The notes beneath the pieces are model-generated. The model was not told the origin of the DNA. It saw nothing but the letters and a program-made list of their open reading frames with translations, and did no database searches. From CAZIGK01 sp964538615 (GTDB lineage Bacteria > Pseudomonadota > Alphaproteobacteria > Rickettsiales > RI-342), in contig CAZIGK010000018.1 in NCBI GenBank assembly GCA_964538615.1, positions 1 through 35,153 on the forward strand: 35,153 nucleotides of DNA, written 5' to 3'. This document shows, piece by piece, positions 1 to 8,246 of the stretch; the stretch's first letter is position 1; the number at the start of each line of letters is the position of its first letter. Both the position numbers and the translations under genes were made by a program.

Positions 1-17
1 CGCATGGGGATAGATGG

Positions 18-51
18 ATTCCGGATCGCGGCTTGACGCCTTGTCCGGAAT
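18..51. repeat. Imperfect inverted repeat (ATTCCGGA / TCCGGAAT)
   Basis: ATTCCGGA (18-25) is the exact reverse complement of TCCGGAAT (44-51), and a short GGC/GCC inner stem (30-32, 38-40) sits between them. The arrangement resembles the dispersed palindromes built around GTCATTCCGG-type arms that are common between genes in Proteobacteria. It lies just downstream of the 5043-82 operon, so it could also act as a 3' end. There is no T tract, so it is not a typical intrinsic terminator. Only one copy is seen here. Confidence 0.4.
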
Positions 52-81
52 GACAAAGGTGGATGTGCTGAAAATATCTAT

Positions 82-1161
82 TTATCGGCTCACTTTTTCC
101 CGCACCACCACGACGGTTTCTTTGCCGCGCAGCAGGCGGTAGACGCCGGTGTATTCCCCTTCCGGCCAGCCAAGTGGGGGGCGTTTCAGGCCTATATAGC
201 GGAACTGGGCAGCGCGGTTTGTGTCAAAGGTGTCTTCATGGCTGGCGACCACGGTACCATCCGGTGCGGTGATGAGCATCACGGCTGTATCTCCCTTGCG
301 AATACCAGAGACTTCAGCCCAAAAAATCAAAATATTGGCATCTTCTGCCAGTTGTTTCAGGCGTTTTTTCCCTTTGCGCACCTCTTCCACATCCGGTGCG
401 GTGGCGGCAAAGCCGCTGCTCATGATGCTGGTGGGCACATAACCCATCTGTTGTCGAGCCGATTCACTCCACAGCGATTTATCCAGACTGGCCATGCAGT
501 CTGGCTCCAGCGGATCGCGGGATGTTTTGTCGCTTTTTTTCGGCACGGGGTTACCTGTAAAGGGATCAATAGGCTGTTGCTGGTGACGCACGGTGAAATG
601 CAGATGGGGAAATTCCGCCAATCCGGACTGGCCGATAAACCCCAGCACGGTACCTGATGTGACAGTTTGTCCCTTTCTTACTTTTATACTGCCTGCCTTC
701 AGGTGGCAATACTGCGTTTGCCAGCCATCTGCATGCTGCAACAAGACACCGTTGCCGCATTCTATTTGTTGAGCCTTGATACGCTTGCGGTCGGTATCGG
801 TCAGGCTGTCCGGCACGCCATCCCGCCATCCCATGACCACGCCTTCTGTGGCGGCCAGTACGGGGATATTCCGTGCGATATCTGCGTGTGTATGTAATCG
901 GAAATCGGTTCCGTCATGCGCTTCGTAGGTGAGGGAGCCGCAGCGGTAATCCTGCGCCGGTTGGCCGGGTCGTGCCGCGTCCACATAATTTTGAATAAAG
1001 CAACCACCAATAGCGTTGCAATCTACCGGGGAATGCAGGAGAGGTGCGGTATGCCGCGCATGATTCTCTGCATGGGCGTGGGGCAGGTTCCATGCAACCA
1101 TGGCCATGACAGACAGTATCAGAGGATAGGCGGCATTCGCGTTGCATACCCGCCACAGCAT
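82..1161 (-). CDS. Exported M23-family (LytM-type) metallopeptidase
   Basis: A 359-residue protein with an N-terminal hydrophobic signal peptide (about residues 10-31, ending in AHA). The M23 zinc site is visible: H82 and D86 in HDGTD, and H186/H188 in PHLHF, with a further conserved-type His at 153 (YCHLK). Family members are peptidoglycan endopeptidases, or degenerate activators of amidases; an intact zinc site favours an active enzyme in the periplasm. A C-terminal extension of about 150 residues after the peptidase domain is unassigned. The start ATG shares one base with the stop of xthA (TGATG), implying translational coupling as the last gene of the aroK operon. Cell-wall substrate is inferred from the family. 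Confidence 0.85.
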   Translation of the reverse strand: MLWRVCNANAAYPLILSVMAMVAWNLPHAHAENHARHTAPLLHSPVDCNAIGGCFIQNYVDAARPGQPAQDYRCGSLTYEAHDGTDFRLHTHADIARNIPVLAATEGVVMGWRDGVPDSLTDTDRKRIKAQQIECGNGVLLQHADGWQTQYCHLKAGSIKVRKGQTVTSGTVLGFIGQSGLAEFPHLHFTVRHQQQPIDPFTGNPVPKKSDKTSRDPLEPDCMASLDKSLWSESARQQMGYVPTSIMSSGFAATAPDVEEVRKGKKRLKQLAEDANILIFWAEVSGIRKGDTAVMLITAPDGTVVASHEDTFDTNRAAQFRYIGLKRPPLGWPEGEYTGVYRLLRGKETVVVVREKVSR

Positions 1162-2003
1162 CAGGCGGCCTGTGGTAACGAAAGTTGAAAATGCGCCACC
1201 ACGGGCGCGTGGTCAGAGGGTTGTTCCCAACCGCGAGCAGTTTTCACCACATGTGCGCTTAGCAGTGTTTCTTCCAGTGCCGGGGTCAGCCAGATATGAT
1301 CCAGCTTGCGGCCTTTGTCCGCCGCTTCCCAGTCCCGTGCGCGATAGCTCCACCAGCTATAGCTTTTTTCCTGCTCTGGTACAAACGTCCGTACGGCATC
1401 CCGCCAGCGGGTGCGCTGTTGCAGGCGGGTCATTTTTTCCACTTCAACAGGGGTATGGCTCACGACATCCAGCAAGGCTTTATGGCTCCAGACATCATGC
1501 TCCAGGGGGGCGATGTTGTAATCTCCCACCAGCAGGTGTGGCTGGTTATCATGCAGGGTTGCGCTCCATTCATGCAGGGCATCCAGATACGCCAGTTTCA
1601 TCGCAAATTTGGGGTTGATCAGAGGGTCAGGAATATCTCCTCCCGCCGGAATGTAGATATTATGTAGCACCGTGCCATCCGGCAAGGTGGCGGCAATATG
1701 GCGTTTGTGGCCGGTTTGCGCAAAGTCAATGCTATGAATATTTGCCAGCGGAACCCGTGAAAGAATCGCCACGCCATTGTAGGATTTTTCTCCCGCGAAG
1801 GCGATATATGGAAAACCCAACGCCTGTAATGCGGCGAGTGGAAAATCCTTATCCTGAACTTTGGTTTCCTGTAAGCAGAGAATATCCGGCGCGTGTTCCT
1901 GCACAAAACGGCTGACCAGCGGTAGCCGCAAGCGCACGGAGTTAATATTCCAGGTTACCAGACGGATAGGGCGGGCAGAAGTGTCTGTTGCAGGGTGGGG
2001 CAT
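1161..2003 (-). CDS. xthA: Exodeoxyribonuclease III (AP endonuclease family)
   Basis: A 280-residue endonuclease/exonuclease/phosphatase-fold protein. The N-terminal TWNINSVR, the catalytic LQETK, the central GDYNIAP and the C-terminal SDHAPVVA are the Mg-binding and catalytic motifs of the ExoIII family, and the length is normal. The enzyme cuts at abasic sites and removes 3' blocking groups in base excision repair. Its start overlaps the stop of the CNNM/CorC gene by one base (TGATG), and its own stop overlaps the M23 peptidase start in the same way, so it is in the middle of the operon. A paralogous AP endonuclease of the same fold cannot be excluded, but xthA is the best name. Confidence 0.93.
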   Translation of the reverse strand: MPHPATDTSARPIRLVTWNINSVRLRLPLVSRFVQEHAPDILCLQETKVQDKDFPLAALQALGFPYIAFAGEKSYNGVAILSRVPLANIHSIDFAQTGHKRHIAATLPDGTVLHNIYIPAGGDIPDPLINPKFAMKLAYLDALHEWSATLHDNQPHLLVGDYNIAPLEHDVWSHKALLDVVSHTPVEVEKMTRLQQRTRWRDAVRTFVPEQEKSYSWWSYRARDWEAADKGRKLDHIWLTPALEETLLSAHVVKTARGWEQPSDHAPVVAHFQLSLPQAA

Positions 2004-3298
2004 CAGGCAGAGCTTTCGTCATCGCCAGAGGTATCTGGCTGGAGGGGGGTGATTTTCAGGCGCGTAAGCTGGTTTTTTTGTTTTTGCAGCACCTTAAAAC
2101 GGAAGCCATGGGTTTCAAACTCCGCGCCTTCCAGCGGTATTTCCCGCATTTCATGAATCAGCAATCCGGCAATGGTGGCGGCATCATCATCCGGCAATTG
2201 CCAGTCATATTGACGGTTCAGGTCGCGGATGGTTGTTGCGCCTGCAACCACCACCCCGCCATCCCTATCCTGATGAATGGCGGCACTGGCGGGGTCATGT
2301 TCATCATCAATCTGGCCGACAATCTCTTCCAGAATATCCTCCAGCGTCACCATTCCTTCCAGCGATCCATACTCATCCACAACCAACGCCAAATGGTTGC
2401 GCTGCTGGCGGAAAGCATGGAGCTGATCTTTTAAGGAAGACGTGGTGGGAATGAACCATGCCTTGCGCATCAGGCGGCGGCAGCTTAGCTGATCGGGTTG
2501 AAAATCATTGGCGTGCAGGGCTTTCAGCACATCTTTCATATGCAGAACCCCTACAATATTATCCCCATTTTCCTGCCACAACGGAATGCGGGAAAACCCG
2601 TGCCGTAATCCCATTTTCAGGGTTTTTTCCAAGGGCTGGTCAATATCGGCGGTAATCATTTTACGCCGATGCACCATCACATCTTCCACGGTCAGTTCAT
2701 CCAGATCCAGAATACTGCCCAGCATATCGCGGTCCAGTTTTTCCACTTCTCCCTGTGAATGGTGTAATTCAATGGCGCCGCGAATGGCTTCCAGCGGGTT
2801 CAGGCCGTCTGTGGCCTTATCCAGCCGGAATAGCTTTAACAGGCGCATGACCGCCCATTCGACTAATGCAGTAATGGGTTTGAAGAGGCGAATGAGCACA
2901 ATGTAGATAGGGGCAACGCGCAGGGCGGTTTTTTCCGCATGGTGCAGGGCATAGGTTTTGGGCAATACCTCTGAGAGAATCAGTACCACAAAGGTCATGA
3001 CTCCGGTAGCATAGGCCACCCCGTTAATGCCGAATAATTCCATGGCAATGGCGGTAGAAAGTGCAGATGCCCCGATGTTTACAGCATTATTGCCGAGTAG
3101 AATGGTACCAATTAAGCGTTCTTTTTTTTCCCGCAACTGCGCCACTTGCCGGGCGCGCTTGTCCCCTTCTTTAATACGGGTGTAAATACGGGCACGGCTA
3201 ACAGCGGTGAGTGCTGTCTCGGAGCAGGAAAAAAAAGCGGAAAACAGCAGCAGTAGCAGCACCAGTAAGCCATAGAACAGCAATTCGGTCTCGCTCAT
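2003..3298 (-). CDS. CNNM / HlyC-CorC family membrane protein (DUF21-CBS-CBS-CorC_C)
   Basis: A 431-residue protein. The N-terminal DUF21/CNNM domain has several membrane segments, the first at about residues 5-24 followed by FFSCSETAL. A cytosolic pair of CBS domains (about 205-325) comes next, the second ending in VTLEDILEEIVGQI, and a CorC/HlyC transporter-associated domain closes the C-terminus. The family is linked to Mg2+ and Co2+ efflux, although older names call it haemolysin. This gene commonly follows aroB in alphaproteobacteria. Its ATG overlaps the aroB stop (ATGA), and its stop overlaps xthA. Metal specificity cannot be read from the sequence. Confidence 0.88.
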   Translation of the reverse strand: MSETELLFYGLLVLLLLLFSAFFSCSETALTAVSRARIYTRIKEGDKRARQVAQLREKKERLIGTILLGNNAVNIGASALSTAIAMELFGINGVAYATGVMTFVVLILSEVLPKTYALHHAEKTALRVAPIYIVLIRLFKPITALVEWAVMRLLKLFRLDKATDGLNPLEAIRGAIELHHSQGEVEKLDRDMLGSILDLDELTVEDVMVHRRKMITADIDQPLEKTLKMGLRHGFSRIPLWQENGDNIVGVLHMKDVLKALHANDFQPDQLSCRRLMRKAWFIPTTSSLKDQLHAFRQQRNHLALVVDEYGSLEGMVTLEDILEEIVGQIDDEHDPASAAIHQDRDGGVVVAGATTIRDLNRQYDWQLPDDDAATIAGLLIHEMREIPLEGAEFETHGFRFKVLQKQKNQLTRLKITPLQPDTSGDDESSA

Positions 3299-4476
3299 GC
3301 CAATACCTCCTGCCAGAATTGTACGATCTCTGCTTCCGGCACGGTTCTATCCAGAAAACAGTGACCGATGCCACGTGCCAGAATCAGGGTTAATTGCCCG
3401 TTTAGTGTTTTCTTATCCTGCATCATGCGCTGCATCAAGGCGTCCACGTGCCAGCGGTGGGCAAGAGTGCGCATATCCCACGGCATGTGCAGGTGTTGTA
3501 AATGCTCTGTCACGCGTGCGGCATCCGTTTGTGGGCACAGGCCTTTGCGTGCAGAAAAGCCAAAGGCCAAATGCAGGCCGATACTCACCGCTTCTCCATG
3601 TAGCAGGCGGTTGTCATAACCCAATTCTGCCTCCAGTGCATGGCCGAAGGTGTGGCCAAGGTTCAGGAGGGCGCGCCTGTCCTGCTCTGTTTCATCCGCA
3701 CTGACAATCGCGGCTTTCGCAGCACAGCAACGGCGCACGGCCTCTATGGTGGTCTGTAGATCACCCGCCAGCACGGCATGACCCTTTTCTTCCAGCCAGT
3801 GAAAGAAAGGGGCATCCTGAATCAGGGCGGTTTTCACAATCTCCGCATAGCCGGCCTTGCGTTCACGCTCTGGCAGGGTTGTCAGCACGTCGCTATCCGC
3901 CAGAACCAGTGATGGTTGATGAAATGCCCCAATCAGATTTTTACCATAGCGGCTATTCAGGCCGGTCTTGCCCCCAACCGAACTATCCACTTGCGCTAAC
4001 AATGTGGTGGGAATTTGCACAAAGGGCAACCCACGCAGCAAGGTTGCGGCCACAAATCCCGTCAAATCCCCTGTAATGCCGCCACCAAACGCCACCAGTG
4101 CCGTCTGACGATCCGGCTGCATGGCCAGCAGTGCCTCGCAGGATTCCGCATAAAAGGACAGGCTTTTGGCCTGTTCTCCTCCCGGTAGTTTATGGATGCC
4201 GCCCACCGTCAGCCCCGCTTGTTGCAGGCTGGGCAATAAACGTTCCCGGCAGGTTTTTTCCATGGCCGGGTCACATAAAATCAGTAGTTTACGCGTCTGT
4301 GGTAACGCATCCCGAATGGTGGAGCCGGCGTTTGCCAGAAGGCCTTGCCCAATATGAATAGGGTAGGAGCGGTCTCCCAGTGCAACGGTCACCACGGCGT
4401 GAGGGTAACACGGCGAAGGGTCGGAAGCAGGCGGTGCCGGGCTGTCACTGGCGGCAAAAGAAGGAGGTGTGGGCAT
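3295..4476 (-). CDS. aroB: 3-dehydroquinate synthase
   Basis: A 393-residue protein catalysing the second step of the shikimate pathway (DAHP to 3-dehydroquinate; NAD and divalent metal dependent). Seen directly: the PGGEQAKS segment, the nucleotide-binding GGGITGDLTGFVAAT, the PTTLLAQVDSSVGGKTG signature, and the metal-binding region LNLGHTFGHALE. The N-terminus carries about 25 extra Pro/Ser/Ala-rich residues compared with the usual length. A TTAGG ribosome-binding site 5-6 bases before the ATG supports the start. It follows aroK after an 18-base gap and overlaps the next gene by four bases, so aroK and aroB are co-transcribed. Confidence 0.96.
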   Translation of the reverse strand: MPTPPSFAASDSPAPPASDPSPCYPHAVVTVALGDRSYPIHIGQGLLANAGSTIRDALPQTRKLLILCDPAMEKTCRERLLPSLQQAGLTVGGIHKLPGGEQAKSLSFYAESCEALLAMQPDRQTALVAFGGGITGDLTGFVAATLLRGLPFVQIPTTLLAQVDSSVGGKTGLNSRYGKNLIGAFHQPSLVLADSDVLTTLPERERKAGYAEIVKTALIQDAPFFHWLEEKGHAVLAGDLQTTIEAVRRCCAAKAAIVSADETEQDRRALLNLGHTFGHALEAELGYDNRLLHGEAVSIGLHLAFGFSARKGLCPQTDAARVTEHLQHLHMPWDMRTLAHRWHVDALMQRMMQDKKTLNGQLTLILARGIGHCFLDRTVPEAEIVQFWQEVLA

Positions 4477-4494
4477 GATACCTAATGTGCGTCA

Positions 4495-5043
4495 TTAAAA
4501 CGACCCTGATTCTCTCATTGCATCGAGGATAGCGTCAACAATTTTATGATGCCTTGCTTTTTCACAGGGAATGTGCAAGTGCGCCAACTGGTATGCCGGG
4601 GTGCGTTCTGTCAGTAAGGAGGGAATGAGGTGCGCAATATCTTTGCCTTTTAACAGCGGGCGTTTGGCTGGACGCTGGCTGACCCGTTCAACCAGTACAT
4701 GGGCAGGGGCATCCAGCCAGACGGTGAGGCAGTGGTTCAGCAGCATGTTTCGTACGTCTGGCTGCACAAATGCACCGCCGCCCGTGGCGATAATGGAGGG
4801 CGTGCCTTGGGCTAATTCTGTGAGTACGCGGTATTCCTGCTCCCGGAAGAAGGCCTCGCCACTGCGCTCAAAAATATCCGGTATGCTGGCACCCAGTCGT
4901 GCGGCAATCACGTCATCACTGTCATAAAATGTGGCGCCCAGCCGTTTCGCCAACCTGCGCCCAACTGTGGATTTGCCCGCACCCATCATGCCAACCAGTG
5001 CAATGGAACGGTTAAGGTGTGGAATGGGAGGGGATTCAGACAT
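4495..5043 (-). CDS. aroK: Shikimate kinase
   Basis: About 182 residues from the chosen start. The Walker A loop GMMGAGKST (18-26), the shikimate-binding DSDD, the GGGAF motif and the lid-region KRPLLKG identify shikimate kinase, which phosphorylates shikimate with ATP. The reading frame is open to an upstream ATG at 5085, but that adds 14 hydrophobic residues not expected in this cytosolic enzyme. Neither start has a convincing ribosome-binding site, so the 5' end is uncertain. First gene of the aroK-aroB-CNNM-xthA-M23 operon, divergent from the gene at 5138. Confidence 0.94.
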   Translation of the reverse strand: MSESPPIPHLNRSIALVGMMGAGKSTVGRRLAKRLGATFYDSDDVIAARLGASIPDIFERSGEAFFREQEYRVLTELAQGTPSIIATGGGAFVQPDVRNMLLNHCLTVWLDAPAHVLVERVSQRPAKRPLLKGKDIAHLIPSLLTERTPAYQLAHLHIPCEKARHHKIVDAILDAMRESGSF

Positions 5044-5061
5044 CGGACACAAGACGTATGG

Positions 5062-5090
5062 TTGCAGGAAGAAAGAAAACACCATACACT
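5062..5090 (+). promoter_or_regulatory. Candidate sigma-70-type promoter for the 5138-7848 operon
   Basis: TTGCAG (5062-5067) and TACACT (5085-5090) are separated by the ideal 17 bases and lie about 48 bases before the ATG at 5138, in the divergent aroK intergenic region. The match to consensus is only moderate (3/6 and 4/6), so this is a proposal. Confidence 0.28.
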
Positions 5091-5137
5091 GTGTGACAGA
5101 ACTGACAAGTCATCAGAAACGGAGGCAGGGTAGACCT

Positions 5138-5296
5138 ATGGCAAAACATCGGACATTCGGTGTATTCGCAGTATTGGTGGTCGGGGTCGTCGCGGCAGGC
5201 ATTCTGTACTTGCTGAATATGGATGTGGCGCCGGTCGTGACACAGGTGGAGCAACCGCTGGATAGCCAAAAGCTGCTGGAACAGCGTATTGATTAA
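5138..5296 (+). CDS. Small single-pass membrane protein (52 aa), unknown function
   Basis: A 52-residue ORF with a basic start (MAKHRTFG), one hydrophobic helix (about residues 7-26) and a short polar tail. A clear GGAGG ribosome-binding site (from 5121) precedes the ATG, although the spacing is slightly long. The stop TAA shares a base with an in-frame ATG of the next gene (TAATG), which fits translational coupling in one operon with the exported protein and xerD. I do not recognise a family. An N-in, C-out inner-membrane protein is the simplest topology by the positive-inside rule. Confidence 0.6.
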   Translation: MAKHRTFGVFAVLVVGVVAAGILYLLNMDVAPVVTQVEQPLDSQKLLEQRID

Positions 5297-5310
5297 TGGG
5301 GAGAAGCGGC

Positions 5311-6921
5311 ATGCGTCAACGCACAGGCCGTGCAAAAAAGGATTGGATGAGGTGGCCATGGTTCATGGCGGCATTCGGCGTGTGGCTATGTGCTGTGCCG
5401 ATGCAGGTGAATGCAAATGACATTGACGCGATGACTGCGGAAGGTATGCCGCCACTGGTTGAGCAACTGGCTCCCCCGCAGGCGGTCGATGTCGGGGATC
5501 TGGCAGCTCCCCCGGTGGCCGCCATAGGCATAGAACAGGGGGATGCACCTCTGCCACAACCCTGGAACTGGCGCTTGCCGGAGGCATCCGTTGTGTTGCG
5601 CTGGCAATCGGGATTTGTGGAATCCGGTTTTATTCCTCCGGCGGTGCGCCCCTATGCGGTGTCAGCGGTGTTGCAAGGAGGCATGGTACCTAATTGGAAC
5701 GATGCTGAACGTACAGCATTCATGACGCATCGTTTGCGCATGTTGTGGCGCATGCAGGCATTTGCAGAGGCCACGCGCCTGTTGCAGGCTGTTCCCTTTC
5801 AGCAGAGGGATAGCCAGTGGCGGCAATGGTGGTTACACACGCAGTTATACAAGGCAGACCGTAAGGAATATTGCGAAGAAATTATCCACCCCAGCATCAC
5901 ACTCAGCCCTCAGCAACAACAGCAGCAAGGGATAGAGGAGCTGGCATGCCATACCAGCACGGGGGCATTTGGTGAGGCTTTGCTGCGCTTGCAATTATTG
6001 CAGGAAAAAGGCGTTAAGCCACCCATCTGGCTACAAAAATGGTTGCTTCAATCAGCGGGAGAAGTTGCCGCAGCAGAGGCGCTACCCTGGCCGGAGCAGT
6101 GGTCCCTGGAAGCATTGCTGATGCTGACGCAGCCGATAGAAGGGCAAAACCCTGTTACCATACCTGATATCGCATGGGAATCATGGTTAAACCAGCCGGA
6201 AGCCCGCTTGTTTTTGTTGCAGCATCCGTTGACACCTGTATCCGTGCGGGTGCGGGTGGCGGAGCATTTGCTGCGGGAAGGCGTTATCCCACCGAATCAG
6301 CTCATCAGCCTGTACCAGCCGTTTATCACGGTGTCTGCCAGCCAGTCCGCGACCGATGAATGGCTACAGAAAAAAGCCCGTTTCCTGCAACAATGGCAGC
6401 AAACAAGCAGTGGTAAAGAGCGTATGGTGCGGTTGGAGGCGGCGCTACCGCTCTACGATGGCGATAATGCACTGTTGTTGGCCTTGCTGTCACCGGAACT
6501 GGTGCAAATGGCGGATGATGTCTCTTATCGCGTACTGACCCCCGTCCAACAACAGTGGATAATGCGGGCACTGGCCTATCAGGGGCAATGGGAACTGCTG
6601 GAAGAATGGGTGGACGATAGCGCATGGGAGATAGGGTGGAGCTTGTTGCCGTCGCGTTTTCGGGATAAAACCCATCAAAACCTGCCAATGGATGAACCCG
6701 GCACCGAGGCTGATGCCCTGATGAAACGCCAGCTAGCGTATTATATGCACACCCATAGCTGGCCAGAAGCCGCCTATGCTTTGTTGTATTGGCTGTGCGG
6801 CAGTCAGGTGGAAGTACGTTCCCGCACCAGCATGGCTGCCCCCGCCTATGAGCGCCTGTTTGGAAATGCAGCACTGGAACGTTATCAGGCGCAGGTTCTG
6901 GCTGTCTCTGCGACGCATTAA
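5311..6921 (+). CDS. Exported alpha-helical protein of unknown function
   Basis: About 536 residues. The N-terminus has basic residues, a hydrophobic core (about 13-28) and a likely cleavage site at VNA, so the protein is probably periplasmic. The rest is rich in Trp, Leu, Gln and Ala helices such as LLRLQLLQEKGVKP and looks like a helical-repeat (TPR/solenoid-like) fold, but no repeat consensus is certain. I chose the ATG at 5311 because GGGGAG (5298-5303) sits seven bases before it; the ATG at 5296, overlapping the upstream stop, is the alternative. It lies between the small membrane protein and xerD, 12 bases before the latter. No family is recognised. Confidence 0.72.
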   Translation: MRQRTGRAKKDWMRWPWFMAAFGVWLCAVPMQVNANDIDAMTAEGMPPLVEQLAPPQAVDVGDLAAPPVAAIGIEQGDAPLPQPWNWRLPEASVVLRWQSGFVESGFIPPAVRPYAVSAVLQGGMVPNWNDAERTAFMTHRLRMLWRMQAFAEATRLLQAVPFQQRDSQWRQWWLHTQLYKADRKEYCEEIIHPSITLSPQQQQQQGIEELACHTSTGAFGEALLRLQLLQEKGVKPPIWLQKWLLQSAGEVAAAEALPWPEQWSLEALLMLTQPIEGQNPVTIPDIAWESWLNQPEARLFLLQHPLTPVSVRVRVAEHLLREGVIPPNQLISLYQPFITVSASQSATDEWLQKKARFLQQWQQTSSGKERMVRLEAALPLYDGDNALLLALLSPELVQMADDVSYRVLTPVQQQWIMRALAYQGQWELLEEWVDDSAWEIGWSLLPSRFRDKTHQNLPMDEPGTEADALMKRQLAYYMHTHSWPEAAYALLYWLCGSQVEVRSRTSMAAPAYERLFGNAALERYQAQVLAVSATH

Positions 6922-6933
6922 CCTGGGGGGCGT

Positions 6934-7848
6934 ATGTCGCTGGAGGCGTTTTTGAGCATGCTGGCCGCAGAGCAGGGGGCTGCCCTGCATACGTTGGAAG
7001 CCTATCGCCACGATGTGAGTGATTTTGCCGAATGGCTGGGTATAGATGCCGCAGATGCCAGTACAGAGCAGTTGCAGGGCTATTTGCAGCATTTGCACGC
7101 ACAGGGGTTATCGGCGCGCACGCGGGCGCGCAGGCTTTCCGGTCTGCGGCATTATTACCGCTTTTTATACCGGGAGAAATTACGGGTGGATAATCCGGCG
7201 TTGACGGTAGAGATGCCACGCCTGCGCGCCAGTTTGCCCAAAACGCTGACGGTGGAGCAGGTAGACCATCTTCTGGAGGTGGCGGCAGCGGATGATACCG
7301 TGAAGGGGCGTCGTTTCCATGCGATGCTGGAAGTGCTGTACGCCAGTGGATTGCGTGTTTCAGAACTGGTGTCTTTAACGCGGCATCACCTGGCCTATGA
7401 AGGGGGTGGGATGAACCGTCGGTTGCTGCCTTATATGCTGGTGAAGGGCAAAGGCAACAAGGAGCGATTGGTGCCATTGCATGGCAAAGCCATAGATGCA
7501 TTGCAGGCATTTTTACCACTGCGTGCTGCCTGCATACCGGAGGGTGTAGAGGATGCGGGCTGGCTATTTCCTTCTCGCGGACAGGCCATGACCCGACAAC
7601 GGTTTGCGCAATTGCTGAAACAGGTGGCGTTGCGGGCGAATCTGGATGCAGAGCATATTTCTCCACACGTGTTACGTCATGCATTTGCCAGCCATTTGCT
7701 GGCACGTGGGGTGGACTTACGGGCGTTACAACAGTTGTTGGGGCATGCGGATATCAGCACGACACAAATCTACACCCACCTGACGCAGGAGCGTTTGCAG
7801 CAATTGGTGGAAGAGCATCATCCGCTGGCGCAGGATGATTCCCCCTAA
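6934..7848 (+). CDS. xerD: Site-specific tyrosine recombinase XerD
   Basis: A 304-residue tyrosine recombinase with an N-terminal SAM-like core-binding domain (about 1-90) and a catalytic domain. The catalytic set is complete: R141 (SGLRVSEL), K171/K173 in KGKGNKER, H245 and R248 (HVLRHAFA), H271 (LLGHADIS) and nucleophile Y280 (YTHL). XerD with XerC resolves chromosome dimers at dif. Location opposite aroK-aroB matches the usual alphaproteobacterial place of xerD, which is why I prefer XerD to XerC. A G-rich ribosome-binding site (GGGGGG) precedes the ATG. It ends 35 bases before the convergent small gene at 7884. Confidence 0.93.
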   Translation: MSLEAFLSMLAAEQGAALHTLEAYRHDVSDFAEWLGIDAADASTEQLQGYLQHLHAQGLSARTRARRLSGLRHYYRFLYREKLRVDNPALTVEMPRLRASLPKTLTVEQVDHLLEVAAADDTVKGRRFHAMLEVLYASGLRVSELVSLTRHHLAYEGGGMNRRLLPYMLVKGKGNKERLVPLHGKAIDALQAFLPLRAACIPEGVEDAGWLFPSRGQAMTRQRFAQLLKQVALRANLDAEHISPHVLRHAFASHLLARGVDLRALQQLLGHADISTTQIYTHLTQERLQQLVEEHHPLAQDDSP

Positions 7849-7883
7849 TCTTCGGGAAATTTCAGTGAAAAATTCATTGGATA

Positions 7884-8135
7884 TTACCAACCGTAATAAT
7901 CTAACCAATCACTCCGAAGATGATAAGCAATATCGTAGTCACTTGCATTTGCAAGTTCTTTGTAATCTTTACGAATTTCCTCAAACTCTTCTTTTGTCAG
8001 ATTGTCTTTGATGAATTGGATATATTCATCGGGGGCTAGATTTTTTTTGTGTGCGGCATCCGCTAATTTCCAGCCTTTTCGCGCTGCATCATTTTTAAAG
8101 TACACAGGGTAAGAATTAAATGTATAGAAAATCAT
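7884..8135 (-). CDS. Small AT-rich hypothetical protein
   Basis: About 83 residues from ATG 8135; a GTG at 8162 would add nine residues, and neither has a strong ribosome-binding site. The product is acidic and aromatic (EEFEEIRKDYKELA, ending DWLDYYGW), without a signal peptide. Its codons are clearly more AT-rich than those of xerD or the gene beyond it, suggesting recent acquisition. It is convergent with xerD and followed by no obvious terminator. I do not recognise a family. The charged helical segment at about residues 40-65 is the only clear secondary-structure hint. Confidence 0.5.
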   Translation of the reverse strand: MIFYTFNSYPVYFKNDAARKGWKLADAAHKKNLAPDEYIQFIKDNLTKEEFEEIRKDYKELANASDYDIAYHLRSDWLDYYGW

Positions 8136-8246
8136 AATAAATACTTTTTGCAATATATTCACGAATTCATCATAACAGAAGGAATAAAATTGTTGAAACC
8201 CATCATTTAGGGTTGTCGTGGCGGCGTGATCTACAGAAACGGGTAT

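Noticed and set aside
5044..5085. N-terminal extension of shikimate kinase
   Set aside because: The added residues (FFLQPYVLCP) are hydrophobic and lie in the likely promoter region; no ribosome-binding site supports them.
6326..7705. A 459-codon open frame on the minus strand opposite the exported protein and xerD
   Set aside because: It is antisense to XerD, which has a complete catalytic set, and its translation is Pro/His/Ala-rich with no domain. It is a by-product of codon bias.
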